64,000 bases of DNA, from positions 96,625,434 through 96,689,433 of the forward strand of contig RSEF01000001.1 of the NCBI GenBank assembly GCA_003993805.1, in the 5' to 3' direction. Below the pieces are notes generated by a model, which ran no database searches, was not told where the DNA came from, and saw only the letters and a list, made by a program, of their open reading frames with translations. This DNA is from Himantopus leucocephalus. Lineage: Eukaryota; Chordata; Aves; Charadriiformes; Recurvirostridae. Below are positions 22,137 to 35,200 of this stretch, one piece after another. The position numbers were made by a program, and so were the translations under genes. Within the stretch, counting starts at the first letter, position 1. The number at the start of each line of letters is the position of its first letter.

Positions 22137-23384
22137 TGAGAGGACCACCACTGCCCTGACCAGACCTGCTCGCATCAGGCAGGCACTGTCACCGATACCT
22201 GCTGCCTGCAGTGTGGGACAGCATTGCCATAGCAAGGACGGATCATTCAATCTACTGATTCTCAAACAACTGACCAGCCACTGGGGCAGAGGTCAACGCG
22301 TGTGAACACTCTGACTCCTCTGTATTCATCTTTTGGACTTGATATTGGATAGGACTAAGACATTGACCACACACCTCACGCATTGCTCAGGCGCAGAAGA
22401 GGGCTGGCTTGCACTTGGCTAAACTGCACAGGGCAGAGGAGACCCTTACCCCTTTCAACACTTAATCCCAAATCCCAGTGTTTCTGCGCAAGTCTGTTGT
22501 TCACACGTTTCTCTTTTTTCTTCAAAATGTCCTTGTGTACTTAAGACCACTGTCAGTTCAGTGCTAGAGATAAGAAAAACACTGCTTGATATGAATGCCT
22601 CTGTTTAAATGAGCTTCAGGGTAGAGAAGACACACCAGCACTCTTGTCAAATATAAGTGTTTATACTGATGTGTGCACATGTATTTGTGTAGGATTTTTC
22701 CTCTCATTTTCATAAATAAACACTGCCTGATTTTCCTCACCAGTTTCTGAAGAACACACCACCTCCTCTGTAACCAGACTGTGATAATTTTGTGACAGAA
22801 AAACGTACTTCAGTTCTGGAAATACAGAATCCTTAGTCTTCTTTTAGCCATAGGAAGTTTTATTTTTCAACTATGGTCACGTAGTTGGTATGATACACTG
22901 TGTTCAAAATACCAGAGTTAAAACACAGGAATCTATAGAATTATAACCAATGTGTTGTCTTAAAACTATGAAGTCAGCTCTCCAAGAATTAACCTTTTCA
23001 GTTTTCTGTGCTAGTTCGCTTTTGCATCTGTTAGAACATTTTGTATCGGATATTACTGCTGCACACTGGACTAAACTGTTGACGGAATGGAAAACTTTAG
23101 TGTAGACAACAGGATGGGCACTGCTGGCTGTGGTTGGTTTTATCTGTAAACTTTCCTGGTTGCATTTACTTTGCAAAAGAACGACCTGCATCACAATAAA
23201 TCATGAGCCCTTGGAGACAGTAAATACAGTACTCGGCATGATAAAACTTAGTCCTGTCTCTCAACCCTTCCAGTATCTGTCAAACAACGGATCCTAAAAG
23301 GAGTCATGAAATAATTCATCTTCTTGCTACTGTCAATCAATTACGTATGCACTAATTTTGATTAATTAATTTATATTCTCCTAC

Positions 23385-24020
23385 CATTGAGCCAGCAATG
23401 TGCCCTCAGCCAGCAATGTGCCCTTGTGGTCAAGAAGGCCAATGGCATCCTGGGGTGCATCAAGAAGAGCGCGGCCAGGAGGTCGAGGGAGGTTATCTTC
23501 CCCCTCTACTCTGCCCTGGTGAGGCCGCATCTGAAGTATTGTGTCCAGTTCTGGGCTCCCCAGTTCAGGAAGGACAGGGAAATGCTGGAGACGGTCCAGC
23601 ATTTTGGGCTACAAAGATGATTAGGGTATTGGAGGATCTTTCTTATGAGGAAAGGCTGAGGGACTTGGGTCTTTTTAGTCTAGAGAAAAGAAGACTGAGG
23701 GGGGATCTTGTCAATGCTTATAAATACTTAATAAATACTTAATAAAGGGAGAGTGCCAGGTAGATGGGAACAGTCGTAATGGGCACAAAGGTGAGCACAG
23801 GAAGTTCCATCTAAACATGAGGAGGAACTCCTTTACTTTGAGGGTGGCAGAGCACTGGAATACGCTGGCCAGAGAGGCTGTGGAGTCTCAGACTCTGGAG
23901 AAATTCAAAACCTGCCTGGATGCCATCCTGTGCAACCTGCTGTAGGTGAACCTGCTTTGGCAGGGGGATTGGACTAGATGATCTCCAGAGGTCGCTTCCA
24001 ACCCTGACCATTCTGTGATA
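23385..24020 (+). mobile_element. CR1 LINE, 5'-truncated copy of about 0.64 kb
   Basis: It carries the typical CR1 3' part: 'aaggccaatggcatcctgg', 'tctgccctggtgaggc', 'agttctgggctccccag', 'aactcctttactttgaggg', 'gactagatgatctcc' and 'accattctgtga'. Short internal duplications are visible near 23390-23425 (an 'agccagcaatgtgccct' block twice) and near 23720-23745. No intact coding sequence is left. Confidence 0.92.
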
Positions 24021-26572
24021 CCTGTTTATTATAGCCTTTAGAAGGCTCACCTTTATCTTTGTTGATGGTCATAAACTGCTGTATGTAACAGGCTGGACCA
24101 GACCTGGGCCATGTGGTTTACACATTCCCTTTATGAATTACATGAAATTTGTAACATGCCAATTCATTCACTACATTTATAAAAATAATTTTCAGCCTTT
24201 TCAGTATTTAAAACACTTTAAACATTTTGGAAAACAGATGTAAAGTGTACCCTGAAAACCTCTAAGGGTTTCTTCATTACTTACATATTTTAAAGCTTCA
24301 CGCTTGGACAAAGCATAAAGACTGAATCCAGGTGTTAAATTACTTATTACAATAAACTTGTAATCTTCACATTTCTACAAATAACCCTACTATGTCTTAA
24401 TAAGATGACAAGTTTTGTGGAAATGGTTTCAGGCTCGTTTCAACAGTCATAGGAAGAAAAATTCTGGACACATTTTCACACATTTTCCTTCTTTTTCATC
24501 ATAATCATTTGCAATGACAACATAATGTCTTTCATACATCAGCTCAGCTATCTAAGACACCTGAAGGGGTTGGAATTCATTTCACATAATCTAGATATCT
24601 AAAATGTAGACATACCTAGCTGAACTACTCACCCAAGGTCCTCATTGTGGTCAGCACAGAGAAATGGATACAATATGGTGCAATTACTTGATCCAGTCTA
24701 GAGACTGATGAAAACCTCTAGACTCTGACAGAGAGAAAGCCTAAACCAGTTATCTCCCAGTAACTGAGTTCTGCAGAATCCAGTCCTTAACTGATATCTT
24801 ATGCAATCTGGCACAGCACACACTGTTTTTTGTTGATTACATTTACCGTCATTAGCTCCAGGCTGTTTCAGAAAATAGCTAGCATAACCAGTCCCAATAG
24901 ATTTTTTTTTTCTCCTGCTTGAAAACCACTACTTTTGGAAACAAAGCTTCTGTTAAATTCAACAATAACTGTTGATTTTATTTTTCATACTAATTCAGAA
25001 TGGAAACGGAGCAGGTAGCATTTCTTAAGAAAATGTTAAGAACATTAACAGTCCCTATGAAAGCACAAATCAATGACCTTAACTACAAAGGAACTACCTC
25101 TAAAATAAACTCTCAAGGCAACCATCTGCCTTTGTACTGTCATGAACACTTCCCATCCCTGTGCCAGGATGGGCAAGAAATCAGTGAAGTATATCTGCTT
25201 ATATTCCTGATACAATCTCTGTATTTAAAGTACATGCAATTCTGTTTCCCTGAGCAGCAGCTGATGTGTACCGTACACCAGTGAACCCTTGAGAAGGTTA
25301 AGTTGTACTGAGCATCAGAAATGAGGGCTCTGCCACTTCTAGCTCCATCACTGATGCATATAGCTGAGAAAGAAAAACAGCATAAAAGTCCTCTTCAGTC
25401 TTATACCAAGTGCCGCTGGTAAAAGTTCCCTCTCCTGTGTAGACTGCCATAAAACCACTGCACCCACTTTGGCTACATTCTGTTTCTTTTTTTCTCATCC
25501 ATTTCCTACTTTCATGATCTTAATGCTAAGCCAGAATAGAAGACTGGTATTTTTGGTCTGTTTACTAAGAATTTTTCAATTTTTAGTTCAGCTAAATCTG
25601 GACAGAATTCATTTTTAATCTCTGTAAGCCCCATTTCTGTTTACAGTATTACAGCTTTAATCACAGATAAATCTTAAATATCACTTAATCATCATTACAC
25701 ATTAAGATCTTGTATATCTCAGAAACTCCACCCAACACTGTCCTCATACATGTGAAACATTATGTGGCATTCTTTTCCTACTTGTTTCAAATGATTCCAC
25801 TGGTAAAAAGTGATTAGAAATGGCTCATTACTTGAACCGGATTAATAAATCATTTTCAAATGAAGTCACTTTGCCTCTTGTTACATTCTCCTCCTTTTCC
25901 TCTTGCTCTATGACTTTATTCCCCAGAATCTTTGGGTTTCATTTTGCCATTTATGCACGCCCTATACAGGAGATGGTTGCAAGAGTTTGGTGGAGACTTT
26001 TGAAGGCAGTGTGTTTCACAAACGTGCCTCCTAACATAACAAGGTGCCCTCTGACTGCTCATTGAATAAATTCAAGTCTTGCTGTGCAACTGGTACCGGA
26101 TATTTGGAGACTCCCAAACCTCTGATAATCTGGCTTACCAACACTTCTGCAGTCTCATTTTCTCCTGGCACTGATCTGAACAACAACAGCAAAAAATTGT
26201 CTTCTTTCTCTCCTTTTCTTCTGGATACTTGTAAAAAGTCTTTTGTGGAAGCCACTCAGTTGCACTCTGAGGGAGGTACTACCCATGTCAATCCAGCTGA
26301 GCGAGGAAAGTGAGAAAAGAGACCAAAATGGTAAGTCTTCAGCACAATTCAGTAAACTGGAGAGACCATTTATTTTCCCTAAATAAGGAAAATCAGTGAC
26401 ATTTTTATAACTCTGTCTCAACATTTTTTTTTTTTTAAATATTGTCAAAGAAGCACTGGCCACTCACTTCTCACCATCCAAAATATGCACAAATTAACTT
26501 TTAGCAGCTAACTGCTTCCAGTTACTGGCAGTGGTGAGAACCACTAGTATGTAGGTCATTTCCTGTCTCCTT
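24021..26572. other. Intergenic, nothing recognised
   Basis: Unique-looking AT-rich sequence between two CR1 fragments. I see no splice-bounded coding segment and no RNA gene. Confidence 0.6.
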
Positions 26573-26615
26573 TAGAATAGAATAGAATAGAATAGAATAG
26601 AATAGAATAGAATAG
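26573..26615 (+). repeat. AATAG pentanucleotide microsatellite
   Basis: About 8.6 perfect copies of the TAGAA/AATAG unit in 43 bases. It directly abuts the 3' end of a minus-strand CR1 and is read on that strand as ATTCT, which resembles the CR1 tail repeat. Confidence 0.95.
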
Positions 26616-26836
26616 TTCAGTTGGAAGGGACTTACAACGATCATCTAGTCCAACTGCCTGACGAATTCAGGGCTGATCAAAAAGTTAAAGCATGTTATTA
26701 AGGCCATTGTCAAAATGCCTCTTAAACACTGACAGGCTTGGGGCATCGACCACCGCTCTAGGAAGCCTGTTCCAGTGTTTGACCACCCTCTCAGTAAAGA
26801 AACGCTTCCTAATGTCCAGTCTAAACCTGGACATTC
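26616..26836 (-). mobile_element. CR1 LINE 3' end fragment (minus orientation)
   Basis: On the plus strand it reads 'gttggaagggacttacaac', 'tcatctagtccaactgcc', 'gaccaccctctcagtaaag' and 'ctaatgtccagtctaaacct', the reverse complement of the CR1 3' region. The tail lies at the low-coordinate end and continues into the microsatellite. Confidence 0.85.
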
Positions 26837-27999
26837 TCTTTTCCCCTCCTCATTTTCTTTCTCTGTTGTTATTTTAGTATTAAGTTCAAAATTTAAATGT
26901 TAGAAGATCACAGTCTTTCAGTGACTGCCGTATCAAGAGATTATGTCAATGAGAGTGGACTGGTTACTAGTTACAATAACTGGTTATATATTTGTAGGAT
27001 TCTCTAGAGAAAAATCACTCTGTTTCCCAAGACTACCTATCCACAATATACAGGTTTGGAAGAGACATATGCAGAGATATTTAAATGTGATTTATTGATG
27101 TAATAATCTTGGTACTTTTGTAAAATACTTAAAAATCTCTTGCAAAGTTTTATGGTTGAGAGAGATTATTTGAACTAAAACAAATGTCTTCATTAGCGTA
27201 CAAGGACAATGAAACAAGATTTTTTTTTCCCAACCGAACATCATTTTTCTCTAGTGAGTTTCAGCAGTTCCCAGCTGTTCCTAACTTCGTAATTCCTTGT
27301 TCATAAGTCTGCTATACATCTAGAGGAAATTGTTCAACTTCCTGATTTGATCCCTTCTTTAATAGAAACAGAACTTGCATGGTTTACATTATTCGGAACT
27401 TTGGCTGAGTCAGGTTCTGGGTATTTTTGCAGAAGCTGCAAAATAGAGAAATCTTTTTCTTACAAGATCAGACAGACATTGAGATCACAAGTCTGCAGTG
27501 GCATCCCAGTACTCCATGAGCCGGGGACTGAGGACAGGGCTTCATCAAAGACCAGCCACGGCTGACAAGTGAGCTTTTATTTCTACCTCCTGCAACCGCA
27601 AAGCAACTGAAAGCCTTGGGGAAGGTTTCTCCCCATCCTCGGCCACTTTCTAGATGTCCCCCATGACTCTGGCCAGCGGGCTGAGGAATGACCATCGGAG
27701 AGTGCATCTTCCGCACAGTAAAAAAGCCCAGATTTGGTGTGTGCCTTGCAGACTGGCACAGGCTACCCAGAGAGTCTGTGGAGACTCCAGGCTTGGAAAT
27801 GCCCACAGCCCAGCTCGGTGCCAGGGGCTGGACCTGCTGATGTCCGTTCCATCCTCAACCCTGCGGTGACTCCGCGACTTGGCCATCCTCCCTACTGCAC
27901 GGGCAGCCACGCTCGCGCTTGATATGGCGAGCCAAGCCACACAAAGCAACTGTGCCCCAAAGGGAAGGGAGACTTTGCCCTGCAGGCCCCTCCATCGCA
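26837..27999. other. Approach to the CpG island
   Basis: AT-rich up to about 27480, then increasingly GC-rich towards the island. It includes the doubtful CR1 fragment at 27745. No coding exon is recognised. Confidence 0.5.
27745..27870 (+). mobile_element. Possible diverged CR1 fragment
   Basis: The stretch 'ggcacaggctacccagaga' followed by 'gtctgtggagactcc' resembles the CR1 segment with 'ggcacaggctgcccagaga'. The downstream part is too diverged to be sure. Confidence 0.4.
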
Positions 28000-28570
28000 T
28001 GCAGCCGCCCGCTGCCCTACACCTTGTTAACTTGCAGCCCTGGGCTCAGTGACACGCGGCCTTCCCCAATGGTGGGGGGCACAGCAGCCTGCGCCCCAGC
28101 CTGGGGGCTGCACGGCCTGCACCCCTCCCACCCGTCCCTCGCTCTCGCTTCCCCCCACACTCGCAGCACCGCCACAGGCCCCGAAGCCGCCGGGCTCCCG
28201 CCCCCGCCGCCGTACACGCACTGGCAGCGAGCGGGGAAGCCCCCCCTGCCGCCTCCATGGGAGCTGCCGGGGTGCCCGGCCTCTGTGGAACCAGCCAGGC
28301 TCAGTGGCGCCGGGGGTCTCTCTTCTTTCACGGGTCGGGGCTGGGGGCGGATGAGGGCGATTAGAGCTGAGTGCCGGTAAGACGAACCGAGCGGAGCCGC
28401 CGCCGTGCGGGTAGGCTCGCTCCGCGGGGCCACCGGCGGCTTCGTGCCCGAGATGGCGGCCGGGGCGAGGAGCGCCATCTTCCGCAGAAGGCGGCGGCGC
28501 CATCTAGCGAGCCAGCGGCAGGCTGCGGGCGGGCAGCGAGCGCAGGGCGGGTTCCGCTCCTTTGGTTTTG
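28000..28570. promoter_or_regulatory. CpG island, probable promoter
   Basis: The sequence turns sharply GC- and CpG-rich; by hand I count roughly 50 CpG between 28141 and 28560, in a window otherwise poor in CpG. GC boxes (GGGCGG type) lie at about 28343, 28527 and 28545. YY1-type cores lie at 28451-28459 (AGATGGCGG), 28472-28484 (GCGCCATCTTCCG, with an ETS core on the minus strand) and 28496-28505 (GGCGCCATCT). There is no TATA box. The arrangement is that of a TATA-less promoter with YY1/ETS-positioned starts. The direction of transcription and the gene are unknown. The open frames in it (up to 158 codons) follow from the GC bias. Confidence 0.75.
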
Positions 28571-30596
28571 TTTTGTTTTAAATGGAGTAAACGCCGGCAG
28601 AAGCTCTGGAGCCAAAGACATCCGTGGCATGACAGAAGACTTTTTTTTCTCTGCAGGGCAGCGAGGCGCCGTGTGAATTACCTCAGCGGGAGGTGTCCAG
28701 GACGCACCTCCAGAGAAGAGCAGGTTGTGCTCTCCTGTGGGCACTGCCCACCCGGCAGGGGCAGGGTTTGCTCCAAACAAAATAGGTAACACCCCGAGAG
28801 GCAGACCTGGAGGCAAACAAATGAATTACAGTGGCGATGAGAGGGAAGTGATTCAGGTTTCATGATTAATTTTTCAGGTGATGAATGAGATAATGGCATC
28901 GTCTTCTCTCGCCAGCTAGAATTGTCTCTTTTTCTAGTCTAATGTGGTACGTACAATTTTTTTCTCATAGTTCTTATGTTTGACTTGTAAGTAGAGCAGA
29001 ACTAGTAAAATGCTGATCCTTTTCTTCTGCTTCTCTTTTGTTTCTTTTTTTTTTTTATTTCTTTTTTTCTTCTTGCAAGTCTTGTGGGACCATCACTTTA
29101 ATGTTGCAGGTAGGCATTTGTCATCATACACACTATTAGGGTCAGTTTGTACAATATTAGCAACAGAGAACATGTGGATTCACTGTTGGTTCTGGTAATC
29201 AGCTCATTATGTGACAAATCAAAAACTGCGTGCCTCAGCGCCTCCCTCACTAATAAAGGAATAATGGTGTTTATCTCACAGAAGCAGTCTCAAGATCAGT
29301 TAATTGCTTTTAAATCTTAAAACTGAAAAGTCTACAAAAATGCAAAGAGCATTAGCTTATTATTACCATTAGTGACACAGAACTGACAGGAATTCTCCTG
29401 GCTCAATTTCAGAAACTTGTTTACACACCAAACTTGCCCCTCTTGGGGATATAAACAGGGCCACTTTTATTTCTGACTTTTTTTTTCTTACTGTTAGGAT
29501 GAAGATATCTCACCACATCACTAGTCTTTCTGTAAATGTTCATTTGCTGTCTTTCAGTAAATGTCCTTTTGGTTGATTTTATGTTTTTCCAGACTTTAAT
29601 GAGGTACATTTATTTCTTTGCAGATTATTCAAGAAGTGAAATGTAATTGCACTCAGAAGCAATATGACTTTGACACATCAGAAAGCATCAGTGTAATTGC
29701 TAACAGTACTTTTCTCCTGTTTTTGTTGTCTTTTTAACTGTTCACTAAGGTGCTATTGACTACAACAGATTGAGAGACTTCAAATAAAGCAGTGATAATG
29801 GAAGACTTCAGTTACCTGCACAGAGACTTGTATTTATCTTATGGGCTGTTATGCAGACAGCACATATACATGTACACATACCTCACTGATTTTTGGAGCA
29901 AAAACTCAAAACAGAGGGTTAATCCACCACAAGAACACAAGGCCTTGTTTGTGATATGCTGGGTGAAGGTCATTATAATCCTGATCACATTCTTCTCAAA
30001 TTTGACATACTTTAAGAAAAAAAATGGAAAAAATATCCTAGAAGTTTTTCTAGAAGAACTCAAAATTGCTCTTTGCTCTAGTACATAAGCTGTTCTTGAA
30101 AACAGCTCCAGTGCCAAAGAAATAGCAAGTCACAAATACCACATCAGTCTGTAAAACAATCTCTGTGTTTCCTGAGCACTATGACAGCTAATCTCATTTT
30201 CTCCAAGGTAAACCAGTAAAACAGTAATACAGAAAGAATTAGGAAATATCTATGATAGTTTATAGAAGAGTAAATGTGGTGTTTGTATTGAAAAATTAGT
30301 CCTAAGAACTCTAGTGGAAGGTCTCAATAAACATGGTGAATATAGGTCATCAGCTATTCAAAACCTCCTGAGTCACCTGGAAGAAAGAGCTAATGACAGT
30401 GTTTATTGATTACTCATAGTTAGTCATTGTTGTCAAAATTAGATCTTGACTGTGGACACCTGCAGCAGATTTGTCCACTGCTGAGTTATGAGGTAATAAA
30501 ATGGAAACTAAATTTAGTGTTACAAAAGTCAAAGTAATGTATTTGGGAAAATTAACGCTAAGAATACATGTGCAGTGACAGACAGTTAACGAGATC
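28571..30596. other. Downstream of the CpG island, no coding exon recognised
   Basis: A segment at 28657-28785 is bounded by a good acceptor (T tract, CTGCAG) and a GTAACA donor and could be a non-coding exon, but it has no open frame of note. The rest is AT-rich and featureless. Confidence 0.5.
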
Positions 30597-32295
30597 ATAG
30601 AATCATATCAGAGAATCATAGACTGGTTTAGGTTGGAAGGGACCTGGAAGATCATCTAGGTCCAACCCCATGGCAGGGACACCTCCCACTAGACCAGGTT
30701 GCTCAAAGCNNNNNNNNNNNNNNNNNNNNNNNNNNNNNNNNNNNNNNNNNNNNNNNNNNNNNNNNNNNNNNNNNNNNNNNNNNNNNNNNNNNNNNNNNNN
30801 NNNNNNNNNNNNNNNNNNNNNNNNNNNNNNNNNNNNNNNNNNNNNNNNNNNNNNNNNNNNNNNNNNNNNNNNNNNNNNNNNNNNNNNNNNNNNNNNNNNN
30901 NNNNNNNNNNNNNNNNNNNNNNNNNNNNNNNNNNNNNNNNNNNNNNNNNNNNNNNNNNNNNNNNNNNNNNNNNNNNNNNNNNNNNNNNNNNNNNNNNNNN
31001 NNNNNNNNNNNNNNNNNNNNNNNNNNNNNNNNNNNNNNNNNNNNNNNNNNNNNNNNNNNNNNNNNNNNNNNNNNNNNNNNNNNNNNNNNNNNNNNNNNNN
31101 NNNNNNNNNNNNNNNNNNNNNNNNNNNNNNNNNNNNNNNNNNNNNNNNNNNNNNNNNNNNNNNNNNNNNNNNNNNNNNNNNNNNNNNNNNNNNNNNNNNN
31201 NNNNNNNNNNNNNNNNNNNNNNNNNNNNNNNNNNNNNNNNNNNNNNNNNNNNNNNNNNNNNNNNNNNNNNNNNNNNNNNNNNNNNNNNNNNNNNNNNNNN
31301 NNNNNNNNNNNNNNNNNNNNNNNNNNNNNNNNNNNNNNNNNNNNNNNNNNNNNNNNNNNNNNNNNNNNNNNNNNNNNNNNNNNNNNNNNNNNNNNNNNNN
31401 NNNNNNNNNNNNNNNNNNNNNNNNNNNNNNNNNNNNNNNNNNNNNNNNNNNNNNNNNNNNNNNNNNNNNNNNNNNNNNNNNNNNNNNNNNNNNNNNNNNN
31501 NNNNNNNNNNNNNNNNNNNNNNNNNNNNNNNNNNNNNNNNNNNNNNNNNNNNNNNNNNNNNNNNNNNNNNNNNNNNNNNNNNNNNNNNNNNNNNNNNNNN
31601 NNNNNNNNNNNNNNNNNNNNNNNNNNNNNNNNNNNNNNNNNNNNNNNNNNNNNNNNNNNNNNNNNNNNNNNNNNNNNNNNNNNNNNNNNNNNNNNNNNNN
31701 NNNNNNNNNCCATCCCACTGTCCATGTCGCCAACAAAGATGTTAAACAGCGCGGGTCCTAGTAGTGACCCCTGAGGAACACCATTTGTCTCTGGTCACTG
31801 CTCGGACATGGAGCCACTGACCGCAGCTCTTTGGGTATGACCATCCAGACAATTCCTTATCCACCATGTGGTCCATCCATCAAACCCATGTGTCTCCAAT
31901 TTAGAGACCAGGATGTTGTGTGGGACAGTGTCAAATGCTTTCCACAAGTCCAGGTAGATGATGTCAGTTGTTCTTCCCTTATGCAGCAATGCTCTAACGT
32001 CATCGTAGAAGGCCAACAAACTTGCCAGGCACAATTTGCCCTTAGCGAAGCCATGTTGGCTGCCACTGATCACTTCCTTATTTTCCATGTGCCTTAGCAG
32101 AGTTTCCAGGAGGATTGGCTCCATGATCTTGCCAGGCACAAAGGTGAGACTGACCGGCCTGTAGTTCCCCCCGCCTTCCTTTTTCCCTTTTTGAAAATAG
32201 GGGTTATGTTTCCCCTTTTCCAGTCAGTGGGAACTTCACCAGACTGCCATGACTTCTCAAATGTGATGGATAGTGGCTTGGCAACTTCATCTTAG
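30597..32295 (-). mobile_element. CR1 LINE with reverse-transcriptase remnant, interrupted by an assembly gap
   Basis: Minus orientation. The 3' end is at 30597-30709 ('ggtttaggttggaaggga', 'gggacacctcccactagac'). After the gap, 31710-32295 on the minus strand encodes pieces of the LINE ORF2 reverse transcriptase, including [14 protein letters not shown] and, in another frame, VPQGSLLGPALFNIF. The frame break between these blocks and other changes show a dead copy. About 1 kb of ORF2 3' part and 3' UTR would be expected in between, which fits the 1000-base gap. Confidence 0.9.
30710..31709. other. Assembly gap (1000 N)
   Basis: A run of exactly 1000 N inside a CR1 element. The round number may be an estimate or a convention. 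Open frames crossing it are meaningless. Confidence 1.
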
Positions 32296-35200
32296 GAGAA
32301 AACTAGAGGGCAGGTAGGTGGGAGTCACTGGGCTGAGCCACTGGTGCCAGTGTGTGGGTGGCAGGCACCTCCCTGTGGGGCTGAGCATCCTACAGGAGCC
32401 CACCCTGCCTGTGGGGCCAATACTTACCTGGCCCCCAGAGCATTGTTGGGGTGGTCAGCACCCCAAATGGATTTGTGTGTTCTATTTCTACTATTTTCCC
32501 TCCTATATTCAGGCAGATCTTTAATTATTGCTAGCTGTATCATTAATATCTCAAGCTGAGAAAAAAAAAATTGTTCCACAAAAATGGGACGTAAGCATTG
32601 CCTTATAACTTAAAATCATCACTCTAAAACCAGGATCCACCTACAAAGTTATCCCTGTTAAATTTAGTGATTTACATCACAAAGATTTATGTTCACCCTT
32701 AGCAGGTGCTCATGTGAATGAAATAATATAACTTTAGAAGTATTTGTCAAATTTGAGGGTGGAAAGAATGTGTCTGAGACCCAAGCCTTGCATGTTGGAA
32801 GCCTTATGCATAGATTGAGCTCTGGGGTATGCAGTAAGAGACATCTAAGCCAAATGTGTCTGCTGGAGGCTGAGTAACTCTCAGGTATTTGGAAAGGCAT
32901 TTTCTCATTCCTGGCTGAAAGGGTCTATATGCCTCTAAGTGCTAAGGATTTAAACTATGCCAAAAGAGGAAGAGAAGAGGTTATGGTATTGCAAATTAAA
33001 GAGATAGCAAAGAGGTTTCAAATAACTTAAATGTACTTATTTTCAGTGCCTCAGAAAAAAAGGGAGAGGGGGACATGACACAGTTTAGGTACAAAAAATT
33101 CACTGTTACTTCTGCAATCACTAAAACTCTGAATTTCTAAAATTCAGATTCTCAAATTAATTAATCCTTAAACTAATTAAATTCCAGTATTGTCTTGATA
33201 GAAAAGAATTTTTTCCTGGTATACTGACAGAAGAAGTGGTACTGTTTCCTACAAAAGACCACCTGCCACTTCAAGGCTACAGCCATGTATAGCAAGAACC
33301 CAAGCCTGTTCTTTCATCTTCTTTTTACTGATGTCCTTTAAAGCTTCATCCATAATGTAGGTCAATACTGTGAAAGAAATGTACCATTTTCCAGCCCAAG
33401 TTTTGTAAATTGGGAAGGACAGTTATACTACATCATGTAAGGGTATAAAATATTGATTGCTATAATAAAAGCTATGATGACTGGTAGTATACTTAGAATG
33501 CATTGCCCGATAGTATTACATATGTAAAAGATTCACATCCCCACGTGATGCCACTTATTAGAATAATCCCTTGGGAAAGCTTGCAAAGAAGTGAAAAAGC
33601 AGACCATATGGCATTCAGCAGTGTAGCATGTTTCAAAGCTGCAAGACTGTTCTGAGGAGAAGCTGTATCTTATTTTTACACAGAGTTCCTGCTTATGCAT
33701 TTTAAATTTCATTATTTTCACCATACACATCTGGCTGCCAGTTAATATCTTGCAACCAAATAAACAGCAGAAGATTGCACACCATAGCTGTGGAAGTGTT
33801 GGAGGAGAAAAGCAAATGTTGCTCCTTGTTTGCGGGCAGGAGCCTTTCCAGGCAGCCCTATGAGTGGCAACTAAAGGTCGTATTTATCCTGTGTTTCCCT
33901 GGTGACTGGGCTTTTTGAATGGGTGTCTGTAATGATAAGGCAGGCATTGGCATAATGAAGTGGCGAAGGAGATGTCCTTCAATAGGTGTTGACCATGAAA
34001 TGCTGCCAGGAATCATTAAAATAATGTTTTCCTGTACCTTCTTCCTCTGGTTTGTTTTAATTTATGATGTTGTCTTCTCTTTATTGAATAGTCAGTCATT
34101 AACCTACCAACGAGGTGATACTAGATACCTATATTATGGAAAAAATATCCAGTGTGTTCCTATATACTGGTGCAGTTTCCAGGTTAACAATTTTCCTTCC
34201 TCACAGACTGGAAAAGACGTAGGACCTGTGCTACTGAACCAGGGAAAGAGTTTGTAACCTCATCTCTGCCATCCGCCAGTGTTGACAGCTCTAGGAAAGA
34301 TATGAGGAGCTATTTATTGGCTAATCTAGCCAGAACAAAACTACCCCTAGCAGCCAGAGATTGTTTAAAACCCTGCAGCAAAAGAGGTGTTTTTTCCCCT
34401 TCATTAACTGACCAGACTTATCCAGTGTATGCAGATGTTGCTATTTTCAATATTGTTTAATACCTTCACTTAAATGACGCACTGTGACAGTTTTATCCAT
34501 GTGAAAGTCTTGTGCTACAGTTTTTCTGTCCTATTGTATATTCCCTGTTTGCTGTGTCTGAGACCGTAGATGGCCACAGTCCACATCATGTATTTCTAGG
34601 TGGAAATGGCTACAGTCACAAGCCAGTGAAAATCCAGCATGCCTGTTAAGACTTACTATGTGTGCTAACGATGCCATTAAACTATCATCATGAATTCAGA
34701 GTTAACAGGTAGGAATCTAGGCAGGTAAAACAATGGAAGACCAGGACAGAATCACTCAAATAGTCTGACCTCCAAGCTGGCATTAATGCTCACATGGAAA
34801 GAACTAACACCACAACAGCTAACGCCACAAACCCATCCTTCTGCCCTTCCCTCTTTTCTGTTCAAATGACTGAAAATTCTGCAAGTTTCCAGTTTTTGGG
34901 AAACCTGAAAGATCTGCATTATTCCATTTTTTGTAACTTTTGGGACAGTGGCATGAAACCATGCAGTAAATTTTCGAAAGAGCTGACTTTGAAACTACTT
35001 TTAAATATAATTCATGTGATTTGCTTGCAAATTAACAGAGACTGTAGATTTGCTGGACAAGAGGCACCATTACACCTTACTTTCATTAATGCTTACAGGG
35101 TCATCAAGCAGCTCCTGTCTCGGGCTTGTCAGTGGTGGCCGAGAGCAGTATTTCTAGTTCAGCCCTGAATTAGACTCTGAGAGCTGCTGAATCCTGAAGG

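Larger units (their letters stand above)
19461..23384. other. Intergenic, no gene recognised
   Basis: AT-rich sequence beyond the receptor gene. It contains two alternative AATAAA sites, the 45-bp duplication and two hairpins listed separately. Open frames are all under 126 codons and match no family I know. Confidence 0.6.

Noticed and set aside
28017..28503. Overlapping 150-158-codon frames on the minus strand
   Set aside because: They lie in the CpG island, where GC bias removes stop codons on several frames at once.
30603..31761. Very long open frames (340-377 codons) on both strands
   Set aside because: They consist almost entirely of N from the 1000-base assembly gap.
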